Shown: positions 1 through 11,653, counted from the stretch's first letter. The stretch: DNA of 64,000 nt from Peromyscus leucopus (GCF_004664715.2 NC_051065.1:149378826-149442825); one strand, 5' to 3'. The notes: generated from the sequence alone by a model not told the origin. A program made the numbers and translations.

Positions 1-1206
1 TATGCACCATAAGCACACGCCCGAAAGACTGAGAAACACAGCACTCAGTTTCTCAGCCAATGCCGTCCCATTATCTTTAGGCTCTTCCCCCGCCCCCACC
101 CCAATCAAAGAAATAACATCCTTAGGCAAGCCGGTGGTATGCCAGATGTCAGAGGACTGCCCCGGGATCCCCACGGCACCGTGTCCTTTCTGCGAGCTCA
201 ATGTGAATCCATTAGCTCATCCACAGGCGACAATTGTTACACTCAGAGGGACATTTATTTCCGTCCAGTAGAGGGCGCCGGCGCTCGCCTACAGAGCTCG
301 GTAAACAGGCCAGAGATGCCATCCCCACACCCGTAGGCATGCACGTGCCCCTGGCTGCGGAGGACCCGGCGCAAGTCAGCCTCTGTGATCGTTAACAAAG
401 GGATGGTTATGTTGGTTCCCCCCTGGAAGTCAAGGGAAGGGCAAAAAGACTTCCGGAGCACGGCGTTCGTTTCAGAAGCGAATGAGCGTGTTTCCAGGGC
501 AAAGTACTTTCTGTATACCCAAATGTCCTCTCCTTCCCCGTCAGCCCCTCCTCCCCCAGCCCCTAGTCCTTTCTTACGGGACCGTAGCGCTGTGATGGAG
601 TGTTTACAGTTTACCGTGTTAGGAAGACAGGAGACAAAACAAAGGGGAAGGGGAGGGGGGAACCTAGTTGGAATGAACGGTAACCGACCGCTGCGCGACT
701 GGCCCCTGCAGGAGTCCGCCCTAGCTGCGTGTTGGAACACCTGCAGGGGTCTCCAGCCGGGGACATTCTGACTTAGCTTCCAGGTGGTTCTAAAGCACCG
801 AGGTTGCCCGCCACCATTCTAATCAGGTGACGTATTTCCAGGTGAACTCGGCACTGGTTTAGCCTCTCAAACATGCTGCTGCTGGAGGGCGGGAGGGGGT
901 ATATTATTATTGTGATGTGTGACTAGCCACCGTGTGGAAGAGAGCTGGCAGCATCTTTGACTACCTGGAGCAGCTGAGGGCGAAAGGGATGTGTCAAAGG
1001 AGGGAGGGCGCACCTCTCTCAAAATGGGCTCCTTCTCCGAAAAAAAATGTTCTGACCTATATTCCAGACTAAGGAAAAAAGGAACTGTGGGCCTTTGTGG
1101 GGCTGTAGAGGGAAAACTGCAAGGGTCTGTAGAAATGGATTCCATGCCTGCGTGCTTATCAGAGTCACACCTGTGACTGCCCCGTTCCGCAACTGGAAAG
1201 AATGCA
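1..1206. other. unassigned, moderately CpG-rich DNA
   Basis: No known repeat was recognised here. CpG dinucleotides are more frequent at about 255-760 than in most of the window. A minus-strand reading frame stays open at 255-740 (161 codons), but I recognise no protein family in it and see no convincing splice sites. This could be a distal regulatory element, part of an unrecognised gene, or chance. A CTCF-type motif lies at 265-278. Confidence 0.4.
265..278 (+). promoter_or_regulatory. CTCF-type binding motif
   Basis: The 14-mer CCAGTAGAGGGCGC matches the core CTCF consensus (CCASYAGRKGGCRS) at essentially every position. It lies in unique, CpG-containing DNA rather than in a SINE. Such motifs mark insulators and loop anchors. 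Occupancy cannot be judged from sequence, and CpGs within and next to the core could make binding methylation-sensitive. Confidence 0.55.
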
Positions 1207-1221
1207 GGGTGGGGGTGGGAG

Positions 1222-1350
1222 GGTGGGGTGCGGGGATTTATGCCTGCAACTCCGGCACTTGGGAGGTGGAAGCAAGAGGATCATGGGTTGAAGGCCATCC
1301 TCAGCTACATAGCAAGTTTGAGGCCAGCCTGGGCTACATTAGACCTTAAA
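1222..1350 (+). repeat. B1-related SINE
   Basis: A diverged 7SL-derived SINE with the recognisable 'ggctacatnagacc' 3' part and an A/G-rich tail. It is preceded by a run of G tracts at 1207-1226. Confidence 0.7.
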
Positions 1351-2031
1351 GAAAGAAGAGAGAGGGGAAGGAAAGAGAGAGAAGGCAGGACTACGATAGC
1401 CATTTGAACAAAGGAAAAAAGCAAATAAAATGACCTAGAAATTATAGTCTTAATCCTTTTCAAGACTGAACTCATTACGACTTTAAATCCCTCCTACACC
1501 TAAGGGAAATCTTAAAAATGGCCTTTCCCTTAGAACTGGAACACCAGGGCAACATCCTCTTCACACACACTCTGGCAGACCGGGAAGCAAAAAGCGTCCT
1601 GGAAACTTTGCATTCTAAAGCTACCTCATAAATATTCATTCATAAGTCATAAATGCTGGGAAGCAGGTGGGAGGCAGAAAGTGCACAGCCAGTTCCCCTA
1701 GGCCTGCAGTGCTCACTGGGTTAGGTAAGGCCTCAGACTCCAGGCCTGAAAGGTCAGGACTGTGAATAGCCTATGAAGCCAGGGCCGCCCGTGCTGCCTG
1801 TACTTGAGAGGCAGGGGTAGGAAGGAGCAGGAGCTGTCCTCCACTACACGTTGGGTTCTAGGCTATCCCAAAGATATGTGAGATTCTCGGAAGCCAAAAA
1901 CTAAACAAACAAACTGCAAAGTGTGACCTGGTGCTAGTATTTTTCCCATCATAACTTTCTAAGGCTCTCCCGTTAATTTTGATTAGACTGAGAAAGGGTT
2001 AAAATCTTCATGGGGGTGGGGGTGCAAAGAC

Positions 2032-2225
2032 AGTCCTGCCTATTCTTTTTTTCTTTTCTTTTTTTTTTTCAAGACAGGTTTTCTCTGTGTAGTTTTGTGC
2101 CTTTCCTGGAACTCACTTGGTAGCCCAGGCTGGCCTCGAACTCACAGAGATCCGCCTGCCTCTGCCTCCCGAGTGCTAGGATTAAAGGCGTGCGCCACCA
2201 CTGCCTGGCCAGTCCTGCCTATTCT
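2032..2225 (-). repeat. B1 SINE with perfect 15-bp target-site duplication
   Basis: A near full-length B1 in reverse orientation (body and T-rich tail 2047-2210). It is flanked by identical direct repeats AGTCCTGCCTATTCT at 2032-2046 and 2211-2225. The intact duplication shows a comparatively recent L1-mediated insertion. Confidence 0.92.
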
Positions 2226-2516
2226 GAAAGCCTGGCCTCCATCATTCCCGTCATAGATTGGAAAGAGAATTAAGTAGCCACATAAAGAGCGGCCACCCAC
2301 CCGACTGGGATCACAGGGCCTCCTATGCCAGACTGAGGGGGGCCAGGAAGATTCCCTCATAGAATGGCTGGCCACAGCTCTCCCACATACTGTACCAGAT
2401 TCCTTTGTCTCCGTGTTCCCAGCTAGTGACCTGGACAAACCTCTCCTTGTGCTTATCTAACAAGCAACCCCAGTTACAACCATCTCCATCCTTCCCTTTA
2501 CTCATTGTTCTAGTCT

Positions 2517-2521
<5 letters not shown>

Positions 2522-2564
<43 letters not shown>
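2522..2564. repeat. (CA)n microsatellite
   Basis: About 21 uninterrupted CA units. Confidence 0.97.
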
Positions 2565-2567
<3 letters not shown>

Positions 2568-3433
2568 GCTTCCTGGTGGAGACTGCCTCCACTTACCCTG
2601 GGCCTCCTACAGGGTTTCCCCAGCACTCACCCAGCACAGGGAGCTGTGGGCACCCTTTGCCTGGGCACCTCTGGGCTCTTCTGACAAGTTCTGTCAGACA
2701 GGTGGCTCAGGGTAGCTTCTGCTAGCCAGCCCCCAATACCCTTTTCTGATTGGTCCCAAGGCAGGATACTAACCTTACAAAGGCTGCCTGGCCCCTGGAC
2801 AGCTAAGTCAAGAACAGTACATCTGGGTCTCATCTCTCACCAGCCCTTCCCACCACAGCCTCCAAGACCTACTCGCTGAAAATGACAACACACAACCACA
2901 CACAGCCCAGGAGGAAGTGTCCAGTAACTCGGCTGCATGCATGCCCCAGCTCACCCTCAGAAAGAGCTTCCTGAACTCAGAGGGGGAGGCCCCAGGAGAC
3001 TCAGACCCAAGTTGATACTTTAGCAAACTAGACTGTGACTCATCAGTGGGCCAGAAAATCTATTTGACCATAACTGGCATTTTAAAAAGAAAAATTATCC
3101 AAGTGTGTCGCATATATGGAGAGGAGGTTTTATTGCCTGAAATGTGTGTATTGGTTTTGTGTTTATGTATGTGTGTTGTACGCTGAGTCATGAACATTTG
3201 TTTTATTTATTTATTCTTGGAGTTAGGGACCAAGTCCAGAGCCCCGCCCATGCTAAGCCACACCCCCAGGCATCAAGATTCAGTTCTTTATGTCGGTCAC
3301 AGTCAAGCAACCCTTATGCTCATCCTCCCACAGTGAACCCTGAAGAAAGCTAGAATTGAGTCACAATAAGCTCGGAAGGAGTCAAATTCCAGAAGAGCTG
3401 ACAAAAAATAGAATTAAATATTTTCGGATCCTT

Positions 3434-3495
3434 TTAGTGCTGGGAATTGAACCCAGGGCCTTGCACATGCTAAGCAAGCATTTTACCACTGAGTG
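3434..3495 (-). repeat. ID-like SINE (BC1-related)
   Basis: Read on the minus strand, it gives the ID-type 'ctcagtggta...cttgc...gcaaggccctgggtt' core, derived from tRNA-Ala/BC1 RNA. Confidence 0.75.
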
Positions 3496-3819
3496 AAGAC
3501 TGACTCGGGCCTTTTGACGGCCCGGTCCTGAGGGGCCTTTTCCTGAGTGTGCTGATGTGAGAGCCGAGTCAGAAGGGCTACGAGCCCCTGTGCGCACCAC
3601 TCTTGACACAGCGAGCCAACCCCTTTGTTTTGTTTTTCGTGTTTGTGTGGAAGAGCTGAGAACCGAACCACGGCTCTGAATGTGCTAAGCCTGGGCTCCA
3701 CACTGAGCTACTCCTCGACTGAACAAACTTCTCATAAGGCATTTGGAATCACGCAGAAAGGACAACCAGAACCTTTCACTGTATTTTTACATTTCAGGAC
3801 ATTGCCTTTAGTTAGGGAG

Positions 3820-3952
3820 GGACGCACATGTTCCACAGTGCTTGTGCAGAGGTCAGAGGTCAACTTTTAGGAGTTAGTTCTCTCCTTCCACCATGTGGGT
3901 CTTGAGGATTGAAGTCAGGTTGTCAGGCTTGGCAGCAAGTACTTTCACTCTC
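3820..3952 (-). repeat. tRNA-derived B2/B3-type SINE
   Basis: The antisense 'cagaggtca...gttctctccttccaccatgtgggt...caggcttggcagcaag' signature of rodent tRNA-derived SINEs is present. A reversed B1 directly abuts it. Confidence 0.65.
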
Positions 3953-3956
3953 TGTC

Positions 3957-4074
3957 TAGCCCTGGCTGTCCTGGAACTCACTCTGTAGACCAGGCTGGCC
4001 TTGAACTCACAGAGACTCTCCTGCCTCTGCCTCCCCAGTGCTGGGATTAAAGGTATGTGCCACCACTGCCTAGC
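3957..4074 (-). repeat. B1 SINE
   Basis: A reversed B1 body with the conserved 'tgtagaccaggctggccttgaactc' core. Confidence 0.9.
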
Positions 4075-4280
4075 TAATGTTCTTATTTTTATTAGAATTC
4101 TATGCATATCTACTCACTGTATGTTTTATTTATATGACATTCCACAAAATGACTAAATTTTAGTGAAAGAAAACATTAGCAATTGCCTAGGACTAAAGCT
4201 TTAGAGAATTTAATGATAAAAAGGCAGAAGGAGAATTGTAAGACATTAGAATTGCTCTTTTTTGTTTGCTTGTTTGTTTT

Positions 4281-4413
4281 TTAGACAGGGGTTTTTCTAC
4301 ATAGCTCTGGCTGCCCTGGAACTCTTCATGTAGACCAGGCTAACTTCAAATTCATGGAGATCTGCCTGCTTCTGCTTCCAGAGTGCAGGAACTAAAGGTG
4401 TGCTCCCCTGCTG
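4281..4413 (-). repeat. B1 SINE, diverged
   Basis: A reversed, mutated B1 with its T-rich tail immediately to the left. Confidence 0.8.
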
Positions 4414-4768
4414 ATTAGGAGTTTTTTAAAAACATTAACAGAGGTTGAAGTAGGAATATTGCCACATTTGAGGCCAGCCGAGGTTACAGACTGAAACCCT
4501 AGCTCAAGAGCAAAACATAACATCAAATTAAAATAAAAAACCTTAACACACAATGTTATGGATTCTTCAGGGTAAACCTCTCTCGTCTGTTCTGGGTTGC
4601 TTTCTGCACTGGTCCAACTTGGAGGGAATACAACATGATAATACATAGGGAAAGCCTGGGATACATCCAGAGACAATATTTCAGAAAAGAAAGTGAAGCC
4701 CAAGCCAAACCTGGGTGATTGGTGGCTCATATATGGAGCTCCAGTCCTCTGGAAGCTGGAGTAGGACC

Positions 4769-4814
<46 letters not shown>

Positions 4815-4827
4815 TGTGTGTGTGTGG
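4769..4827. repeat. (TG)n microsatellite
   Basis: TG units with two GG interruptions near the right end. Confidence 0.95.
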
Positions 4828-5036
4828 TGAGAGATTTGGCAGAGAGAGGTTTTGAGATTCTATTGGGATCTACACAGAAGCAGTATCTTTGGACTGGACC
4901 AGGTGTCAGTTATTTTGTTGGTTTCACTATGTGGCTATAATTTGCACTTTTAGGTCAGTCAAACCAATGTCAGTGCATACCTGCCTTAGGTTTTTGTTTG
5001 TTTGTGGGCTTTGTTGTTGTTGTTTGTTTGTTTGTT

Positions 5037-5180
5037 TTTTGAGACAGGGTTTCTCTATGTAGTTTTGGTGCCTTTCCTGGATCTTGCTCTGTAGACCAGG
5101 CTGGCTTCAAACTCACAGAGATCCGCCTGCCTCTGCCTCCCGAGTGCTGGGATTAAAGGTGTGCACCACTGCCGCCCGGC
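5037..5180 (-). repeat. B1 SINE
   Basis: A full-length reversed B1 of the 'tttggtgcctttcctgga' subtype. It sits exactly at the left edge of an LTR fragment and replaces that LTR's terminal bases. Confidence 0.93.
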
Positions 5181-5512
5181 TTAGTTAGGTTTTTATTGCT
5201 ATGAAGAGACACCATGACCATGGGACTCTTATAAATGAAAACATGTCATCAAGGGGCCTCGCTTACAATGTCAGTGATTCCATCCACTATGATCATGAAG
5301 GGGAGCATGGCAGTGTGCAGGCAGATGTGGTGCTGGAGCTGAGAGCCCTACATCTTGCAGGCAACAGGAAGTTAACTGACTGTCACGCTGAGGGAAGCTT
5401 GAGCAAAAGAGACCTCAAAGGCCACCCCCACAGTGACACACTTCCTCCAACAAGGCCACACCTCCTCATAGTGCTACTCCCTTGGGGGCTGTTTTCTTTC
5501 AAACCACCACAA
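5181..5512 (-). mobile_element. solo LTR, MaLR/ERVL-like
   Basis: This is the same LTR family as the two LTRs at 61146-61504 and 63486-63848. It shares the 'ttagttagg...gaagagacaccatgacca' end and the 'cacagtgacacacttcctccaacaaggcc' block. The terminal TGTC is missing where the B1 adjoins. No internal region follows, so this is a solo LTR or a truncated copy. Confidence 0.75.
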
Positions 5513-5727
5513 TACCACAGGTCAGGAACTTATATATGCAGCACTTGTGGCAGCGCCGGACAACTCCGAGAAGGGAGCATCACTGTACCGTTTTTCTCAT
5601 TTAGAGTCTTTGCAATTCTGACACCATGACATGGGTAGAGGTGTTATGTAGAGTATAGGGAGGTAAGCATTTGAACTCTTCTTGGTTGTGTAATAAGTCG
5701 TCACTCCCATCACGCTTTCTTACCAAA

Positions 5728-5840
5728 ACTTGGGTTCAAATTCTGACCATGATGCTCATTAATTATGTGACCTTGGGAAAACATATTGGTGTCTCTCTAG
5801 CTCAATCACCTTATAGTACTTTATAATCAAATAGGGTTGG
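5728..5840 (+). repeat. MIR SINE relic
   Basis: The MIR core is visible around 'aattatgtgaccttggg' followed by the 'ctcaatcacctta' region. It is old and diverged. Confidence 0.6.
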
Positions 5841-7114
5841 CAATGACATGGGTGAGGTTGGTAAGGGGTGGAGCTTATGGGCAGTTGTTGGGGGTGGTGC
5901 AAATAACAGAAACTCTTAGGCTACCTCTTGGAAGGGTGAGGAAAGTTAGAGAGAGGCTGTGAATTAGCTCATGAAAAGGTGGTTTCCAGGTGTCAGGAAG
6001 GATGAGAACCACGACAGGGAAGGGGATCTAAAGGTGACTAGCTCTCTCCTAACAAAGGCTATTAGGGTCCAGCCTCTAATAATCTTTTTCCAGGATTTCT
6101 GGAAGAGACGATACCAATGAGGAGAAATAATCTGAGGGAATGGATCTAAGAACACCAAGCACTTTAGTCCATTCACTTTATTCTTCTCATACAAAATTCT
6201 ATCTACACAGCTTCAATTCTATTCTCATACTTATCTCCTCTCTGTCCCTTCTCCTCCTGTCCATCCTCTCATAGTTCTAAGTTCTTTCCATCTCGTTCTC
6301 ATCTTCATCTTTGTCTTCGTTCATATCTCCATCCTTGTTCCTTCCTCTCTACTCACCCCGTGACCTATCTTCACACCTACAATCAGCAATCCTCTGGCCC
6401 TGCCACTTTCTGGTTAGGCAGGGTAAGTCTGCTCAGAGCTAGGAAAGCTGTCTCATAGCTTGATGCACCTGGTATGTAAAGACCCTTTTGTTCTAAGTAA
6501 GTTGAGGGTGCCACTTGGGCTGTGTGAGAAAGGGGGGGGAGGTCTGAGCTTAATTTGCAAAAGAAGCAAAATACCTACCATCTGCCTGGCCTAGGTGGTG
6601 TCTCCATATGGATATTTACCTAGCAGGTGCTCTGGAGAGCTTATTCTGTCTGCCGTTTGTCCTTGGATACTTTTGTCCAGAGCTGGCCCTGGCTTTGTAT
6701 GCTTGCTAAACGAGATAATTACAGAAAGCAGACATCTGAATTCTAATGTTAAAAAGAAGAAGCAAAAAGCCGGAAGCAGGAAGCCTTGCCTGCATGACTG
6801 TATCCAAATACCTTAGTTGTATATGCCAAGAAATGATCACTCCACACTGTCTAGAAGTTCTTAGGAAAAGAATCAACTGGGGATTCTTATGACAGCACAC
6901 ATGAAATTCATAGCAGAAAACAGCTGATATATTCAAAAAGACAAATAACACCAAATGCTCCTTGAGCCTTGGCTTCCTCTTGAAAAATTCCTTGATTCTT
7001 CCAGGTAATAGCTTTGCCGTAGTCAGCTGAATTCCTACTTCATATTTCTGCATCCTGCAGCACTCTCCCTCAGTATTTTCTTGGTTGGAAGAACTTACCC
7101 TGGTGTACCAGACT
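5841..7114. other. no feature recognised
   Basis: AT-rich unique-looking DNA with a CT-rich patch around 6225-6360. I see no coding exon, RNA gene or clear repeat. Confidence 0.5.
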
Positions 7115-7117
7115 TTT

Positions 7118-7174
<57 letters not shown>
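7115..7174. repeat. long poly(T) tract
   Basis: About 59 of 60 bases are T, with a single C near the left end. The tract is followed by CGAGG, as if it were the poly(A) tail plus the last few bases (CTCG) of a reversed, almost completely 5'-truncated SINE. It lies only 21 bp from the L1 target-site duplication. Confidence 0.85.
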
Positions 7175-7210
7175 CGAGGAACGATTAGGATATATTCATG
7201 CTAAATTCTT

Positions 7211-7234
7211 TTTTCTTTTTTTTTTCTTTTTTTT
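7211..7234 (-). repeat. A-rich tail of the LINE-1
   Basis: T tracts with a few C interruptions on the plus strand form the A-rich 3' end directly after the target-site duplication. Confidence 0.85.
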
Positions 7235-7760
7235 TTGTGATATATATTTTTTATTTTACAATACCATTCAGTTCTACATATCAGCCATGGGTTCCCCTAT
7301 TCTCCCCCCTCCACGCCCTCCCCTTACCCCCAGCCCACCCTCCATTCCCCACCTCCTCCAGGACAAGTCCTCCCCCGAGGACTGTGATCAACTTGGTAGA
7401 CTCAGTCCAGGGAGGTCCAGTCCCTTCCTCCCAGACTAAGCCAAGTGTCCCTGCATAAGTTCCTGGTTTCAAACAGCCAATTCATGCATTGAGCACAGGA
7501 CTTGGTCCCACTGCCTAGATGCCTCCCAAACTGATCAAGTCAATCAACTGTCTCACCTATTCAGAGGGCCTGATCCAGCTGGGAGCCCCTCAGCCTTTGG
7601 TTCATAGTTCATGTGTTTCTATTCATTTGGCTATTTTTTTTCAATAATTGAGTAAAACTGAAATTTATTATATGCCACAGTCGTCCTAGGGACCTCCATG
7701 CTATATATATATATAGCCTTTATGGTTCTATGGGTTGTGGTCTGATTGTTCATTTTATAT
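7235..7760 (-). other. LINE-1 3' UTR with G-rich polypurine strand
   Basis: This lies downstream of the ORF2 stop. The plus strand at 7300-7378 is very C-rich (CCCCCCTCC, CCCCAGCCC, CCCCGAGG), so the L1 sense strand carries several G runs. G-rich, quadruplex-prone tracts in the 3' UTR are a known feature of mammalian L1s. Confidence 0.85.
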
Positions 7761-8765
7761 CTAGAATCCACCAATGAGTGAGTACATACCATAACTGTCT
7801 TTCTGGGTTTGGGTTACCTCACTCAGGATGATTTTTTCTAGTTCCATCCATTTGCCTGCAAATTTCATGCTTTCATTGTTTTTCTCTGCTGAGTAGTACT
7901 CCATTGTGTATATGTACCACATTTTTTTCATCCATTCTTCCGTTGATGGGCATCTAGGCTGTTTCCAGGTTCTGGCTATTACAAATAGTGCTGCTATGAA
8001 CATAGATGAGCATGTATCTTTATGGTATGTATCAGCATTCTTTGGGTATATGCCCAAGAGTGGTATGGCTGGATCTTGAGGTAGTTCGATTCCTAATTTT
8101 CTGAGAAACCGCCATACTGATTTCCACAGTGGTTGTACAAGTTTACATTCCCACCAACAGTGGAGGAGTGTTCCCTTTGCTCCACATCCTCTCCAACATT
8201 GGTTGTCATTGGTGTTTTTGATCTTAGCCATTCTAACAGGTGTAAGGTGGTATCTCAGAGTCGTTTTGATTTGCATTTCTCTGATGATTAAGGATGTTGA
8301 GCATTTCTTTAAATGTCTTTCAGCCATTTGTAGTTCTTGTTTTGTGAATTCTCTGTTTAGCTCTTTAGCCCATTTTTTAATTGGACTGTTCAGTGCTTTG
8401 ATGTCTAGTTTCTTGAGTTCTTTATATATTGTGGAGATCAATCCTCTGTCAGATGTGGGATTGGTGAAGATCTTTTCCCAATCTGTTGGCTGTCTTTTTG
8501 TCTTATTGACTGTGTCTTTTGCCCTGCAAAAGCTTCTCAGTTTTGAGAGGTCCCATTTATTAATGGTTGTGCTCAGGGTCTGTGCTGTCGGTGTTTTATT
8601 TAGGAAATGGTCTCCAGTGCCAATGCGTTCAAGAGTGCTTCCTATTTTCTTTTCTATTAAGTTTAGTGTAACTGGATTTATGTTTAGGTCTTTGATCCAC
8701 TTGGACTTGAGTTTTGTGCATGGTGACAGATATGGATCTATTTGTAATCTTTTACATATTGACAT
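7761..8765 (-). pseudogene. LINE-1 ORF2, C-terminal part with Cys-rich domain
   Basis: The third open segment of ORF2 runs 334 codons from a [14 protein letters not shown] position to the natural end. It covers the region after the reverse transcriptase and the C-terminal Cys/His cluster. C190, C194, H202 and C207 of this segment give C-X3-C-X7-H-X4-C, as in other mammalian L1 ORF2 proteins. It is separated from the RT segment by a one-base deletion in a run of T at about 8819-8821 (AAA for AAAA in sense). In an intact element it would be the last quarter of the roughly 1290-residue endonuclease/reverse transcriptase that copies L1 RNA at the nicked target. Confidence 0.93.
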
Positions 8766-10318
8766 CCAGTTATGCCAGCACCATTTGTTGAAGATACTTT
8801 CTTTGTTCCATTGTATAGTTTGGCTCCTTTGTCAAAAACCAGGTGTTCATATGTGCATGGATTAATGTCAGGGTCTTCAATTCGATTCCATTGGTCCGTA
8901 TGTCTGTTTTTATACCAGTACCAAGCTGTTTTTATTACTATAGCTCTATAGTAGAGTTTGAGGTCCGGGATGGTGATGCCTCCAAGGGTTGCTTTATCAT
9001 ATAGGATTCTTTTAGCTATCCTGGGTCTTTTGTTTTTCCATATAAAGTTGAGTATTTTTCTTTCCAAGTCTGTGAAGAATTGTGTTGGGATTTTGATGGG
9101 GATTGCATTGAATCTGTAGATTGCTTTTGGTAAGATTGCCATTTTTACTATGTTAATCCTACCTATCCATGAGCATGGGAGATCCTTCCATTTTCTGATA
9201 TCTTCTTCAATTTCTTTCTTTAGAGATTTAAAGTTCTTATCAAAAAGGTCTTTAACTTGTTTAGTTAGTGTTATCCCAAGGTATTTTATATTATTTGTGG
9301 CTATTGTAAAGGGTGATGTTTCTCTGACTTCTTTCTCAGCCCTTTTATCATTTGTGTATAGGAGGGCTACTGATTTTTTTGAGTTGATCTTATATCCTGC
9401 CACTTTACTGAAGGAGTTTATCAACTGTAGAAGTTCCCTGGTAGAGTTTTTGGGGTCACTTATGTATACTATCATATCATCTGCAAATAGTGAAAGTTTG
9501 ACTTCTTCCTTGCCAATTTGTATCCCTTTGATCTCCTTTTGTTGTCTTATTGCTCTAGCTAGCACTTCTAGTACTATATTGAATAAATATGGGGAGAGTG
9601 GACAGCCTTGTCTTGTTCCTGAATTTAGTGGTATCGCTTTGAGTTTCTCTCCATTTAATTTGATGTTTGCTTTTGGCTTGCTATAAATTGCTTTTATTAT
9701 GTTTAGAAATGTTCCTTGTATTCCTATTCTTTCTAAGACCTTTATCATGAAGGGGTGTTGGATTTTGTCAAAGGCTTTTTCAGCATCTAGGGAGATGATC
9801 ATGTGGTTTTTTTCTTTCAGTTTGTTTATATGGTGTATTACATTGACTGATTTCCGTATGTTGAACCATCCTTGCATCCCTGGGATGAATCCTACTTGGT
9901 CGTGATGGATGATTGTTTTGATGTATTCTTGGATTCGGTTTGCCAATATTTTGTTGAGTATTTTTGCATCAATGTTCATGAGGGAGATTGGTCTGTAGTT
10001 CTCTTTCTTTGTTGCATCTTTGTGTGGTTTGGGTATCAGGGTAATTGTAGCCTCATAAAAAGAGTTTGGTAGTGTTCCTTCTGTTTCTATTGTGTGGAAC
10101 ACTTTGAAGAGGATTGGTATTATTTCTTCTTTGAAAGTCTGGTAGAATTCTGCACTGAAACCATCTGGTCCTGGGCTTTTTTTGGTTGGGAGACTTTTGA
10201 TGACTGTTTCTATTTCTTTAGGGGTTATTGGTCTATTTAAATGGTTTATCTGGTCTTGATTTAATTTTGGTATTTGGTATTTATCCAGAAAATTGTCCAT
10301 TTCTTCCTGGTTTTCCAT
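8738..10318 (-). pseudogene. LINE-1 ORF2, reverse transcriptase part
   Basis: The middle open segment (526 codons) covers the reverse-transcriptase domain. Visible motifs include KSPGPDG (about 47-53), the palm block [11 protein letters not shown] (about 176-186), [11 protein letters not shown] (about 233-243) and the catalytic FADD at residues 278-281, whose two aspartates bind the metal ions. The reading frame is lost at both edges. Upstream, an extra base and a nearby compensating deletion lie at about 10365-10412. Downstream, one base is deleted at about 8820. All core RT motifs look intact, so inactivation is by frameshift only. ORF2 protein normally performs target-primed reverse transcription in the nucleus and also mobilises B1 and B2 RNAs. 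Confidence 0.95.
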
Positions 10319-10393
10319 TTTTGTGGAGTACAGGTTTTTGAAGTATGATCTGATGATTCTCTGGATTTCCTCATTGTTGTTATGTCTCCCTTT

Positions 10394-11653
10394 TCATTTC
10401 TGATTTTTGTGAATTTGGGTGCTCTCTCTTTGCCTTTTGGTTAATTTGGCTAGTGGTTTGTCTATCTTGTTGATTTTTTCAAAGAACCAACTCTTTGTTT
10501 CATTGATTTTTTGTATTGTTCTCTTGTTTTCTATTTCGTTGATTTCAGCCCTCAATTTGATTATTTCCTGGCGTCTATTTCTCCTGGGTGAGTTTGTTTC
10601 TTTTTGTTCTAGAGCTTTCAGTTGTGCTGTTAATTCATTGGTATGGGATTGCTCCATCTTCTTTATGTGTGCATTTAGAGCTATGAATTTTCCTCTTAGC
10701 ACTGCTTTCATAGTGTCCCATAAGTTTGGGTATGTTGTACTTTCATTTTCATTGAATTCTAGGAACTCTTTAATTTCTGTCTTTATTTCTTCCTTGACCC
10801 ATTGATGTTTCAGGTGGGCATTATTCAGTTTCCATGAGTTTGTGGGTTTTCTATAATTTTTGTTGTTATTGAGTTCTAACTTTAAGGCATGGTGGTCTGA
10901 TAAGATACAGGAGGTTATTCCAATTTTTTTGTATCTGTTGAGATTTGTTTTGTGTCCAAGCATGTGGTCAATTTTTGAGAAGGTTCCATGGGGTGCTGAG
11001 AAGAAGGTATATTCTTTTGTGTTAGGATGGAATATTCTGTAGATATCTATTAGGTCCATTTGAGTCATAACATCTGTTAGGTCCTTTATTTCTTTGTTAA
11101 GTTTCAGTCTGGTAGATCTATCTTTTGGTGAGAGTGGTGTGTTAAAATCTCCCACTACTAATGTGTGGGGTTTGATGTGCGTTTTAAACTTTAGTAGTGT
11201 TTCTTTTATGAATGTGGGTGCTTTTGTATTTGGAGCATAAATGTTTAGAATCGAGACTTCATCTTGGTGGATTTTTCCCGTGATGAATATGTAATGTCCA
11301 TCCTGGTCTCTTTTGATTGATTTTAGTTTGAAGTCTATTTTATTAGATATTAGGATAGCTACACCAGCTTGTTTCTTAGGTCCATTTGCTTGGAAAACCT
11401 TTTCCCAGCCCTTTACTCGGAGGTAGTGTCTGTCTTTGGAGTTAAGGTGTGTTTCTTGTATGCAGCATATGGATGGGTCCTGTTTTCTTATCCATTCTGT
11501 TAGCCTGTGTCTTTTTATAGGTGAGTTGAGACCATTGATATTGATGGATATTAATGACCAGTGATTGTTAATTCCTGTTATTTTTTTGGTTGTGTTGTGT
11601 TGTCCTTCTGTGGTGTATGTTGGTGTAGGATTATCTATTGCTTGATTTTTCAT
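10394..11653 (-). pseudogene. LINE-1 ORF2, endonuclease part
   Basis: The first open segment (419 codons) holds the APE-like endonuclease. Catalytic-site motifs are QETHL (E67), GDFN (D169, N171) and SDHH (252-255). The frame breaks after residue 419 because a T run at 10402-10407 carries an extra base; the matching downstream frame is regained near 10365. The start ATG at 11653 lies about 8 nt beyond the ORF1 stop, a tight arrangement in keeping with L1 ORF2 translation by reinitiation. The segment is intact in itself and could encode a nicking domain, but no full-length ORF2 protein is possible. Confidence 0.94.
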
